Source: Podarcis raffonei (Eukaryota > Chordata > Lepidosauria > Squamata > Lacertidae). Taken from it: a DNA stretch of 64,000 nucleotides. Where the stretch lies: positions 102,090,534-102,154,533 of the forward strand of contig NC_070606.1 of assembly GCF_027172205.1 (NCBI RefSeq). Reading direction: 5' to 3'. The notes under the pieces were generated by a model. That model had not been told where the DNA came from. It was given only the letters and a program-made list of their open reading frames with translations, and made no database searches. The position numbers were made by a program, and so were the translations under genes. Each line of letters opens with the position of its first letter. Within the stretch, counting starts at the first letter, position 1. Shown here one piece after another: positions 12,343 to 24,100 of the stretch.

Positions 12343-15105
12343 ATGAAGAGCGTCGCCCGTCCTTCTGCCCTTCTGCTCTGCTTTCAAGCTGGTAGGCTGA
12401 AACTCTCTTCTCTGATGAGGGTCAGATTCCATGGAGAAGGAAGTTTCTTCTTGGGAATTCTCAAGGTGGGGGGAAGGGCCTGGGCCAGAAGACCCCCCCC
12501 CCTTTCGTGGTGGGTTTAGACACCCTGTGGCTTTTTAGGGCTGGTTGCCACTCCTGGGGTTTCCACAGCCTCTCTCTAGCTTAAGCATGGCCCAATTCCT
12601 AGCCATGACAGGGCAGTTGGGAGGGAGCAGCCCCAGAGATTCTGGCCCAGCAGGATCAGACCCCAGCGAGGGAACAGGCCCTTCTGGCTGATGCACAGAT
12701 CCAAACAGGATGACCCAAGTGTTCATTTGGCAGGGATACCAAGAGGAATACCAACTCATGCACTCTCTCGTGAGCAAGGCCCCGATCCCACTCTTCCTTG
12801 GCAGAGCACCCTGTCGGGGTCAAGAGCCTTACTTTCCCCTTCTGGCTCAGCCGTGGGAGTCTCGGAGCGGGGCCTGTCCAAAGAGCAAAGGACCTGCTAG
12901 GGCAGTGGCTGCTGTTCTTCCTGCTTTGGGGTAGACTTTGGCTTCCAGGAGCTTGTCCGTTTAAAACCAGCTCTCTCAGGAAATGGTCGTCCCACATCAC
13001 CCGTTTTCTTGGCAGGCCGGGGGGTGGGGTGGGGGTGGGCAGAGATGGCCAGAAACCCCCACAGGCCCTTTGCAGTTCCAGCCAGTCCTACAGCTGCAAA
13101 GCCGCCGACAGGAACCTGTTCTTGTTGCTTTATGCACAGTTGGTTGATCTTTCAATAATTTTTGTAACAATACATATAATGAACCCAAACACTAAGAGCT
13201 AAGAAACAAAATAGCAGCAGCTGAATTCATAATACCATTAAGGAGATCAGACATGTAATCAAAGGAAAGAGTGAAGAAGGAGTGAAGAAGAAGAGAGAAG
13301 GCGTCCAAAGGGGATGTGGATTCTGGCAGAGCCCACACGGACGGTTCACGCAAACCGTCCCAAAGAGGAGTCCCAGATCTGAGACATTTTGTTTTCTGTA
13401 TGCTGCTGGACAAAAGGAGCCCTTCCCTAGGTGTCCAGGGAAGAGAGGCCCTCTGGCCAAGAAGCGTGATTGGGGCAGCTGCTCAGTCCTGCCAGGTCAG
13501 CCACTTGGCCTCCAACCAGCCACGCAGGTCCAGCTCCGCTGTCCCTCTAGCAAATCCCAGGACAGTGGCGTACAATGGGTGCAGCGTGGACCCCTGAAGA
13601 CTTCAGAAATGTTTCTAGAATCAGGCTAATGTGGGGCAGGGCACCTGCGGGGCAAGGCCAGGCAGGGCGTTTAGTGCTGATCCTACTGGTCGCTCTGGGC
13701 AGCTGCCATGCACTTTGGACAGAGGCAGCTGGCGTCCAGGATGCCTGGAAAACAAGCTTAGGGAGGGTAAGACGCAGGCTGAGGTCCAAGGAGGGTGGAT
13801 TGCCATTGCCTTGTGTGCAGTTCTCTGTTCCAGTCCTCCATAAGGCCACCCATATTGACCATCCCCTCATTCAGCAGAGTCTTGCAAGAGCAAATTGTAG
13901 GTTTGGGGAATTGTACTGAACTACAAGATTCTGCTACAAGCTTTGAGTTTCAGAAGCACTTGAGGCTGCTGGGCCATAGACAGAGACCAGGAGGTGCCAT
14001 GCGTTCAGCCATCCTGCTGAAGGCAGCAGCAAAAACTGATATTTCAGGAGGGGAAAAGGCAAGAAGTTCTGTCCCCTCTTTGCCCATCCATGGCAGAAAG
14101 GCCCCAGGCCACCCAGCTCTTCTCCAGCAACTCTGGGGCCCCAGTTTTAATACTGCTGATGGGAATGTTGTTTGTGGAAATATGGCGGCAGTCTGAGCTG
14201 TAGTTCTCCACACAATGCTGAGTTGGGAGAAATGAGCCACTTTGAATCTTGCCAGGGAAAAAGCCAGGAGATAGTATGTATGTAGAAACTAAATGATTTG
14301 GCTTTGCTCAGCTTTGGTCCATTTGTGCAAGGACCTGGTGGCCTCAGCTTTTGTCTTCTCTGCAAAGATGGGACAGAAAGATACAGAAACAGAGCAACCT
14401 GCAAACACCACTTTGGCCGAGTTCCTATCATCATTTTTACCATAATCAAGAGAACCTGAAGAAATGTTGCTGGTCATTTTCTCTTGCTGGACAACTGAAT
14501 ACGACCTCACATGATGGCACCTGGGATTTGCCACATCAGGAGGAAAGTTGGAGGCTTAGCAAGTGACCTTGGGTGGTAAATTGCCACCCATATTCACCAC
14601 ATGAAATTGACTGAGGAAGCCATTTCAGAAGCAAAGGGTGGGAGTGGGTCTGTGCCCCTGGGCGGCAGCAGCAAAGCCCTCCAGAGGATACGGCCCCTGA
14701 GGGTCCTGCTCCACCCCTCTGCCTCCAGGTGACATGGGCCAAGCTGAACAATAGGCCCTGCTTGGCTCCTGTCTCACGGGGTCCCTGTGTCTGGGATAAA
14801 AGATCCCTTCTGGGGAGGCCCAGCACAGCCCCTCGTGGCTAGATGGACAAGTGGAAATGACACCCTTCGAGACAGAGAAGCGCATTCCTGGAGGAGAAGG
14901 CTGTCCGTGGCTTCTGACCCCGATGGCTGTGTTCTCTCTTCCCTGTGGGAGGCCTTGTGCCATTGGATGTCAGCTGCTGAAGACAGCAAGAGGAGGGCAG
15001 CCTTGTTTAGGGAAGTTTTTAACATTTGATGTTTTATCCTGTTTTAATATTCTGTTGGAAGCCGCCCAGAGTGGCTGGGGAAACCCAGCAAGACGGGCGG
15101 AGTAA

Positions 15106-15159
<54 letters not shown>

Positions 15160-18100
15160 GGAGCACTGCCCTTTCGCTCAGGTCCTACAGGACTTTGGGA
15201 CCCTCCCCAGGGACACAAACAGGCCCTGATCAGATGCTCATCCCCAGCAGTTCCTCCCTGTCTCACTTGGCACGTGTGTGCTTTTCAGTCTTTGCCTTGG
15301 ACCAGCTGAATTGGTGCACAGTCTCTGACAAAGAGCTTGCCAAGTGCAGCGACATGAGCAAAGCCTTCTTCAGGGCCAACATTCGACCCCTGCTGACTTG
15401 TATGAGAGGTGTCTCAGCCAGCGACTGCATATCGATGATCAATGTAAGTCTAACTTGCTTGGGTCTGGGGTTGGGGAGGGGAGGCAACATTTCTGGCTAT
15501 GACTGGATGGAAGTTCTGGCCCTGCCTGTCCCCTCGGGTGTAGAGTCTCTTCTTTCTCAGGCAGTAAAAAGGTAAAGGTCCCCTGGACGGTTAACTCCAG
15601 TCAAAGGTGACCGGGGTTGTGGCACTCATCTTACTTTCAGGCCAAGGGATCCGGTGTTTGTCCACAGACAGCTTTCCAGGTCATGTGGCCAGCCGAACTA
15701 TACCACTTCTGGCACAACGGGACACCATGATGGAAACCAGAGCACACAGAAATGCCATTTACCTTCCCACCACAGCAGTACCTATTTATCTACTTGCACT
15801 GGCGTGCTTTCGAACTGCTAGGTTGGCAGGAGGTGGGACAGAGCAACGGGAGCTCACCCTGTCACAGGGATTCGAACTGCCGACCTTCCGATCGGCAAGC
15901 CCAAGAGGCTCAGTGGTTTAGACCATAGCGCCACCCGCGTCTCAGGCAGTACCATCCTATGGATGTGTTAGGAATTGCTGGGGACCACAGCAAGAGGTGT
16001 TGCTGGGCTTGTGTCCTGAGCACTCAGCAGCTGCCCCTGCTTCCCCTTCCGACAACCTGATGCCAGCTGGGCTGCACTTTGCTGATGCTGTCAGAGAGAC
16101 AGGGAGGTTGGGAGATTGGCTTGCCCAGCCGTTGTGAAGGAGAAAGTGGCAAGCGGCGGGCTTCTTCCTCCCTGCTGCTTCCCTTAATTGCCAGGCAGGC
16201 AGGTGTGCAGAGCACAGGGTGATGCCTTTGCCTCTGTTTCTTCCTCCAGTCTCATGTTTTGAATCCTTGTTTCTTCTGCTCCCCCTTGGTCACCTCCTTC
16301 CCTCCCTCAGGCACATCAGCAAGGCCAGGCTAGGCTGGTGGCTTGGCTGTGCTGAAACATTCCTGTGGCATTCACCCTGTTGTTAAATGGCTATGAGGTG
16401 GGCAGGATCTGGGATCAGCCACCAGGAGGAAGGCAGCTCCTTCTGGCCAGGAACTGAACTTTGCTAGCCAGGGCTGTTGTGCAGATGGGTGAGATATGGG
16501 CAGACATATCTTGCTGCCTGTGACGTACCTTCCTTGGTGGTTCCTTGGGGGTTATAGGTCAAGGCGGTGAAACCCCATTGTGGATGTGGGAAAGGTCAGT
16601 CTCCTGTTTGAGAGGCTCTCTGGCTTTCTGTATCCCACTGGGCTGAGCCTGTGACTGACAGCATTATTACGGGGGTGGGGGGTTGCATCCAGATGTCGTC
16701 ATCCTGGCAGATGGGCAGTTCAAGGTGGAACTCTGCATGAGAGAGAAGGAAAACCTTAGTGAGCTGCAGGATTGGCAGACCAAGTGTTGCTACTCGAGAG
16801 CAGGATTCCCCAGAGAGCCTGCTGAGTTGAGGGAATGTTTAGCCCAGGGAAAGTGGGGGGCATTTTCATTGGTTCTCTTTTGCTATTTGTCTCCAAAGGG
16901 AAACACGCTGCACCTCTTTTTCTTAAAAATCCATATTTTTTCCACTTTAGTAAACTATTTTCTTGTTTCATGACCACTGTGTGGTCTCAGCTTATTTTTA
17001 ACACTCTCTCTACCTTCACACTACCTTCAGAGGCTTCAGTGAGACCCCAGGGAAACTTGGGGGCTGGTGACTTTGAGGAAGCCTGGTGGAAATGGCGACT
17101 CGCTTACCAAAATCTTGAAGGAGGGAGGCTGGGCTGGGCAGAGGGATCTCTTGGCATGAGCCTGCAACTCCCTTCCCTCCTAAGGGGCTGCCAAGCAGGT
17201 ACCTAAAATGCCCTCCCGTTTCCTTGACAGGCAAGTGTGGCAGATGTGGCAGCCGTGGATGGCGGCACCATTTATCAGGCTGGGAAGGAATACAACCTGA
17301 AGCCAGTGGTGGGAGAAGCCTATGGCCAAGGTAAGTGAGTTGTTGCCAGCATCCGTCCCTCTGTTCAGGCAGGACCCAGCAGCTGCTCCACTTGTGTGCC
17401 ACAAATGCCTTTTCTGCTGATAACACATGGGTGCTGGGGGGAAGATCAGTGCCACATAATCTGTATGCCCAGCCATCTTCCTTGCATCCAGCCTCACAAC
17501 GCCCACGTGGAAAGAGAAGCACTGGTATTTTCATTTTGTATGGAGGAACTCAGTGGAGAAAGTGACTTGGCCAGTTCAGTCCAGCAAGGCCAGCACTGGG
17601 AGGCAGGATCTCTCTGAGCCAAATCCAGTTCACTCACTGCCCACCTGGGCAACGGCTCTTCCCACTTGCAGCAGCAATTGATTCCAGCAGGCCAAGTCAA
17701 GCACTGAGCACGGTTCAAATGTGCAGAACAGCCAAGTGACTGTGTGCATGAAAACCCATGCTGACTGGACAGGGCTCCAGTGGCATCCACGGTGCCATCC
17801 TGCTGAGGCCCTGGAGGCGCAAGGTCTTCCTCAGACTGACAGGCCCCCTTCCCACTATCCCTGTGCAGATGTTGGCACGTCCTACTACGCAGTGGCTGTT
17901 GTGAGAGCAAAATCCAGCTTGACTATCGACAGCTTGCTGAGGACCAAGTCGTGCCACACGGGCATCAACAGGACAGCCGGTTGGAACGTCCCCATTGGCT
18001 TTCTTCGTGACAGCGGCCGGATGCCAGTGATGGGCTGCGAGGTAGCTGCAGGTGAGGCCTGCCTGCAAAGGGCTGGTTGAGGACGTGCCACCAGCTTCTG

Positions 18101-21100
18101 AGTTGCAGAGAGTCAAACTGCTCCTCTGATCAGTTGCACAGGTGTCCATACATTTATGTAATATTCTGGACTGGGATTGTGGTTGGGTTGCAGCTGGCAC
18201 AGAAACACCCCCGTGTCCTGCCAAAGGAGGTTTTTGTGTGCAGAATTTGACCATGTTCTCTGCAATTGCCAAGTCCAGAGCCTTGCTTTGCTTTGCAAAA
18301 GTCCCAGAGAGAGAGGGTTCTCTTCCCACCCCACAGTTTGTGTGTGTGTGTGTGTGTGTTGGGGTTGGGGAAGGCGCACAGCATCACCTGCAGAGCCCTG
18401 AACATGCTGGGTCCTGATGTACTCAGTTGCACACACAGAAGAAGACTCTCACTCCCCAGCATTGGTTTGTGCTCAGCATAAAGGGAAACGGGGGTTGTGT
18501 GTGCATGTGGGGCTTTGTGGCTCCTTGGCTGGCTGTGAGCTGCACAGGTGTGTCCCTTGAGCTGGGCCAGGGGGGCTCTCTTGACCAGAGGGAGGGCTGT
18601 CCCTCCTTGTGTTCAGATCTCCTTCCAGCCTTGACTGGAGCCCAGCAAGGCTGCTTCTCCAGCTGCTTTCTCCCCTGGGGCCAGGGGTGGCAGCAGGGGC
18701 TGCTCTGGCCTGGCTTGTGGGTCCAGCCCCTCACTCTTCCTTCTCTTCCAGCCGTGGGCAACTATTTCAGTGCTAGCTGCGTCCCTGGAGCCAGTGGAAA
18801 CGGCTACCCAGCTAACCTCTGTGAGCTCTGCAGAGGAGACGGGGCTGGCCGGGGGAAATGTGAGCTGAGCCCCAACGAGGATTATTACGACTATATGGGC
18901 GCCTTCAGGTACCTTTGGGGGACAATAGAGTGGGGCCCGTTCCCCTGGAAATCCATGAATGCTGAGGAATAAAGAAAGCTTGGTTTATTATATGACATGA
19001 AAGTAACAGAATATATCAATGCTGCTTCTTCAGGCAGCAACACTACAATTGAAGCAGGCAGCAAACCCTACAACACCCTGCGCTAAAGTGGCAATCATTC
19101 AGGTTGTTACGGAAAAATCTAGGTGTGAGGCTGCTCAGTCCCCCAGCTGGTCGGGCAGAGCTCGCAGGTCCCTGCGGGATGAAGGAAGGATTCCAGCCAC
19201 CAACCAGAGCAAATAGCTGTAGACCAAAGTTTATAGCGCAATACAGTGATACCTCGGGTTAAGTGCTTAATTCGTTCCGGAGGTCCGTACTTAACCTGAA
19301 ACTGTTCTTAACCTGAAGCACCACTTTAGCTTATAGGGCCTCCTCCTGCTGCTGCGCCTCCAGAGCACAATTTCTGTTCTCATCCTGAAGCAAAGTTCTT
19401 AACCTGAAGCACTATTTATGGGTTAGCAGAGTCTGTAACCTGAAGCGTATGTAACCCGAGGTACCACTGTAGGTTGAAAGAGGAAATTTGAACCCTGAGG
19501 AGCGTCTCCACCCCCATCCTTCTGCCCGGACGCTGAGGTCCAGTGCCGAGGGCCTTCTGGCGGTTCCCTCATTGCGAGAAGCCAAGTTACAGGGAACCAG
19601 GCAGAGGGCCTTCTCGGTAGTGGGAGCCTTCTCTGGGAGCAGCGGCCAAAAGCTTCTCACCACGCTGTGCTTCTGCAGCCATTGTGGGGCCTTGACTGTG
19701 CCTCGGTTTCCCCTCAGGTGCCTGGTGGACGGAGCAGGGGAGGTGGCCTTTGTGAAGCACAGCACAGTCGCCGAAGCCACCGAGGGTGAGTCAGCTTCTC
19801 CCAGGGGGAGCCGGTGGCCTCTTGGGTGAAGATTTAGGCATGTGCAGGTGCTGGGAGAGGGACCGAAGAGGGGGTACTATCTCCCTTTCCAGGAGTTGAA
19901 TTCTTCATGCAACAACATTGGATTTATGGGTCAGGAGGGAGTTATTCCCTCTGCTTCTCTAGGTGAGAAGGGAAACCTCACCTGGGGAAGGCACAAGGGC
20001 CTTTCTGCTAATGGTTCTCCTGGGGCAGTTTTTGAAATAAATGCAACGCAAAGGCATGAAGCAAGAACAGTGACAAAACTGCTCAGCTTGGCACAGTTCC
20101 CTGTGGTCTCCCTTTCAGTGGTGCCCATGGGAGTCCTGGTTTGCAGGAAGGGGAGCTGTCCCCAGCCTATGTGGGTCAGAGCCAGTGTGGTGTAGTGGTT
20201 AAGAGCGGTAGTCACGTAATCTGGGGAACCGGGTTCGTGTCTCCGCTCCTCCACCTGCAGCTGCTGGGTGACCTTGGGCCAGTCACACTTCTTTGAAGTC
20301 TCTCAGCCCCACTCACCTCACAGAGTGTTTGTTGTGGGGGAGGAAGGGAAAGGAGATTGTGAGCCGCTTGGAGACTCCTGAAGGGGAGTGAAAGGCGGGA
20401 TATCAAATCCAAACTCTTCTTCTTCGTCACTGCCTGTGCTCTGCTCTGCCTTCCAGGCCAAGCTCCCCCCTCGTGGATCCCGCCGGGGCTTCAGGCCACG
20501 GACTTCCAGCTCCTTTGCCGGGATGGCAGCAGAGCGGCCGTGACGGAGTGGAGGTCCTGCCACTTGGCCCGTGTCCCTGCGCACGCCGTGGTGGCCAGGG
20601 AGGACGCGAATGCCAGCCTCATCTTCCAGCTGCTCAACCAGGGGCAGGTGGGTCCCTCTGGCTCCCCGGCCCCCTCCCCGGCCTCTGCTTCAGCTGCTGG
20701 CCTGACTGGAGATGAGGGGTGCCCACCCCACCCCACGGCCTGCTGCATCTCCCAGTGTCCCCTGCTCTGCAGAGATGGAGAGGAAGGCGGGATGCTGAGC
20801 TTCTCTGGGCTCTTCTCCCTCAATTGCAGACTTGGGGGAGATTGTGGTGTTAAGAAGAGCCACGTTTCCTAACCGGGACTTCCTTTTCTGTCATTGTTGC
20901 AGCAAAGGTTTAACACCGAAGGTGCTGATTTCCAGATGTTTGACTCTTCAGCCTATGATGGAAAGAATCTTCTCTTCAAAGACTCCACCATGGAGCTGGT
21001 TCCTATTGTGGGCCAGTCCTACCAGGCCTGGCTGGGGGAAGAGTACATGCATGTCGTGCGGGGACTGGACTGTGACCCTACAAGTATGGGGCATCTGGGG

Positions 21101-24100
21101 GTTGTCTCTCTAGGGAAGAGTGGTGGCTCCTTTATCTCAGAATCAGCCCCTGGGTGGAGGGGACGCCCTGGGAGTTGGGTGGGAGAGAAAGAGCCACAAG
21201 GGCTGGGCAGAGGGTCAGCAATGGGCAGGGCAGGCAAACTAGCCTGGGTGTCTGTGGTCAAGAAGGCTTCGTGGTGAGAGCTGCCTCCTGTGGGAGGGAG
21301 TTCCACAGGGGAATTCTGTGCTGTGTGAAGAAGGGCTTCCTCTCATCTGCCTTCCAATGTTCAGCTTCAGGCGGGGTCCACCAGTTGTAGAGTTAGAAGA
21401 GAGGGAGGAAACTTTCTCTCTCTCCACTTTCTCAATGCCAGGCAGAATTTTATAAACTTCTATCATGCTGTCTCTTCCTTGCCTCTGGGACTTTTTAGTT
21501 TAAAGAGAAGTCCCCAGCACTGCAATCTTCCCTCGTAAGGGAGGGGCGGCATCCCCTGACCGTTTTGGTGGTGCTTTCCTGAACCTTTCCCGCCCAAGGT
21601 CATAGAATCATAGAATCATAGAATCATAGAATCATAGAGTTGGAAGAGACCACAAGGGCCATCGAGTCCAACCCCCTGCCAAGCAGGAAACACCATCAGA
21701 GCACTCCTGACATATGGTTGTCAAGCCTCTGCTTAAAGACCTCCAAAGAAGGAGACTCCACCACACTCCTTGGCAGCAAATTCCACTGTCGAACAGCTCT
21801 TACTGTCAGGAAGTTCTTCCTAATGTTTAGGTGGAATCTTCTTTCTTGTAGTTTGGATCCATTGCTCCGTGTCCGCTTCTCTGGAGCAGCAGAAAACAAC
21901 CTTTCTCCCTCCTCTATGTGACATCCTTTTATATATTTGAACATGGCTATCATATCACCCCTTAACCTCCTCTTCTCCAGGCTAAACATGCCCAGCTCCC
22001 TTAGCCGTTCCTCATAAGGCATCGTTTCCAGGCCTTTGACCATTTTGGTTGCCCTCCTCTGGACACGTTCCAGTTTGTCAATGTCCTTCTTGAACTGTGG
22101 TGCCCAGAACTGGACACAGTACTCCAGGTGAGGTCTGACCAGAGCAGAATACAGTGGCACTATTACTTCCCTTGATCTAGATGCTATACTCCTATTGATG
22201 CAGCCCAGAATTGCATTGGCTTTTTTAGCTGCCGCGTCACACTGTTGGCTCATGTCAAGTTTGTGGTCAACCAAGACTCCTAGATCCTTTTCACATGTAG
22301 TGCTCTCAAGCCAGGTGTCACCTGGTCCATGTGCTTCAGGGCCTTGATCTGTTTCCAGATGCTCTGACCCCCCACATTCTGCTCTCCTTAACCTGTGGCC
22401 CTCCAGGTGTTTCTGATGAGTGTTAGAGTCCCACAACATCTCACCTGCCTGATGGCAGCCTTTCTGAGAAGAGTGCACTTGCAGCTTGGTGTTCTTTTCC
22501 CCCTCGTGGCAGGCACCGAGTTTCTTCTCAGTGTCTTTGCACAAGGACCCCCAGGATCTCAGTCATGCCGCCCTCAGCGTGGGATTTGCTGACCCATCGC
22601 TTGCTTGCCTGGGAGCTGGGCCTGCCGTGGGCCTGCCAAGTTCTCAGCCGCTCTTTTTTCTGGGGCTACAGGGCTGCCTCCCTTCCTGCGCTGGTGCGTC
22701 TTGTCTACAGAGGAGATCTGGAAATGCAGCCAGATGGCCACGGCCTTCAAGGAGAAGCAGCTGAAGCCGGAGCTGCAGTGTGTTTCGGCAGAGAGTCCCG
22801 AGCAGTGCATGGAGCGCATCCAGGTGTGGTGCCCAGCGTGATGGGTTAGCCTGGGGGCTGCTGCTGCTGCCCTCTGCTGGCAGGGCCCAGGGGCAGCTGG
22901 GCAGACCTCAGGTGGCCATCAGGGAGAAGGGGAGGGGTCCTTGCCAGGCAGGCAGCAGGCTGTTTGACTAGGCTGCATGAGGATACCTGGCATGGGGTGG
23001 TAGTGTTCTATTGTGTCTCTTTTTTCTATTTTCATTCTGCTTTCGAGGCAAATATTGTCTCCCAAAGCAGCTCAGGGCAACTGAAAGGGGGGTGGAGAGA
23101 CAGACAGATGGAATAAAAGAGAGAGGCACTGCCCCAAGGAGAGAAAAGGCAGAAGTGGGGGTGCAGGGGGCTGGGAAATGGTCAGAAGGGGACGGGCAGC
23201 AGCTCAGGGCTCTGCACGCAGCTTCCATCCCGGAGGGCAACTCCAGGTGGGGCTGTGGGAGGGCCTCGCCCCAAATCCCAGGAGAGCCATGTCTGCCAGT
23301 CAGGGCAGACAGTGCTGGGAAGGGGAGGCAGCTGCCCAGGATCCTCTGCCAGGATCCTTCTAATCTTCCCTCCCTGTGGCCCTGGCTGGGCAGGGGAGCT
23401 GCAACGGCCCCCTCTTCCTGCCTTGGTGATGGATGGGGCTTAACTCCCCTCCCCCAGGACCAGGGCAACTGGCCATGGGAGCCCAAGGGTTTGTTCTGGC
23501 CGTGGGGGGCAGGCAGGGGGAGCCAGCTCCTGGCAGCTGCTCCTTCCTGTTCTCCACATCCAAATCGGCGCCTGGACACAGCAGAATCAGTGCAGCGGCC
23601 CTGAAGCACCGGGCGCCAGTTGGGGCAGTGGGGGCCTTTCTTCTTCTCCCCACTCCTCTTCCATTGGGGGTTTGGCGCCATTTGGACGCACAGCCTCCCA
23701 AGCACATCCCTCCAGGTGCAAATGCCTCTCACCTCACCAGGAGCACCAGAGCTACTAAAGGAAGCCATGCTGGCCCTTTGCCTTATTCATTCAGAATAAT
23801 GACCAGCAGGCAAATAACAACGTTAAAAAAATCACAAAACCTGCACCTGTCAGAACCAAGAAAAGACTTTGGGTCAAAACAGCAGGTGAAGCCCAGAGCA
23901 TCACCATCAGTGAATCCCAGGGTGGAGGTCTGGGGGGGGGGTCATTGGCGTCCAGAGAAGAGCCTTTGGCTAGTCTTGCCTTCACAGCCTGGCAGAGGTG
24001 CATGGGCACTGAGGTGGTCCTTTGGGCACTGAGAATCCTAGAATTGTAGGGACCCCTGAGGGACCTCTAGTCCCCCCCCTTCAGTGCAGGAATCTCAGCT

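Noticed and set aside
20180-20250. Possible tRNA gene (A and B boxes)
   Set aside because: The boxes belong to the head of a SINE with a LINE-like tail; no cloverleaf with a proper acceptor stem.
21696-22544. 282-codon minus-strand ORF as a host gene
   Set aside because: It is the CR1 reverse-transcriptase C-terminus plus an unrelated N-terminal read-through.
22968-23768. 266-codon minus-strand ORF in MELTF intron 9
   Set aside because: Proline/serine-rich, no recognisable domain, and antisense inside a GC-rich intron.
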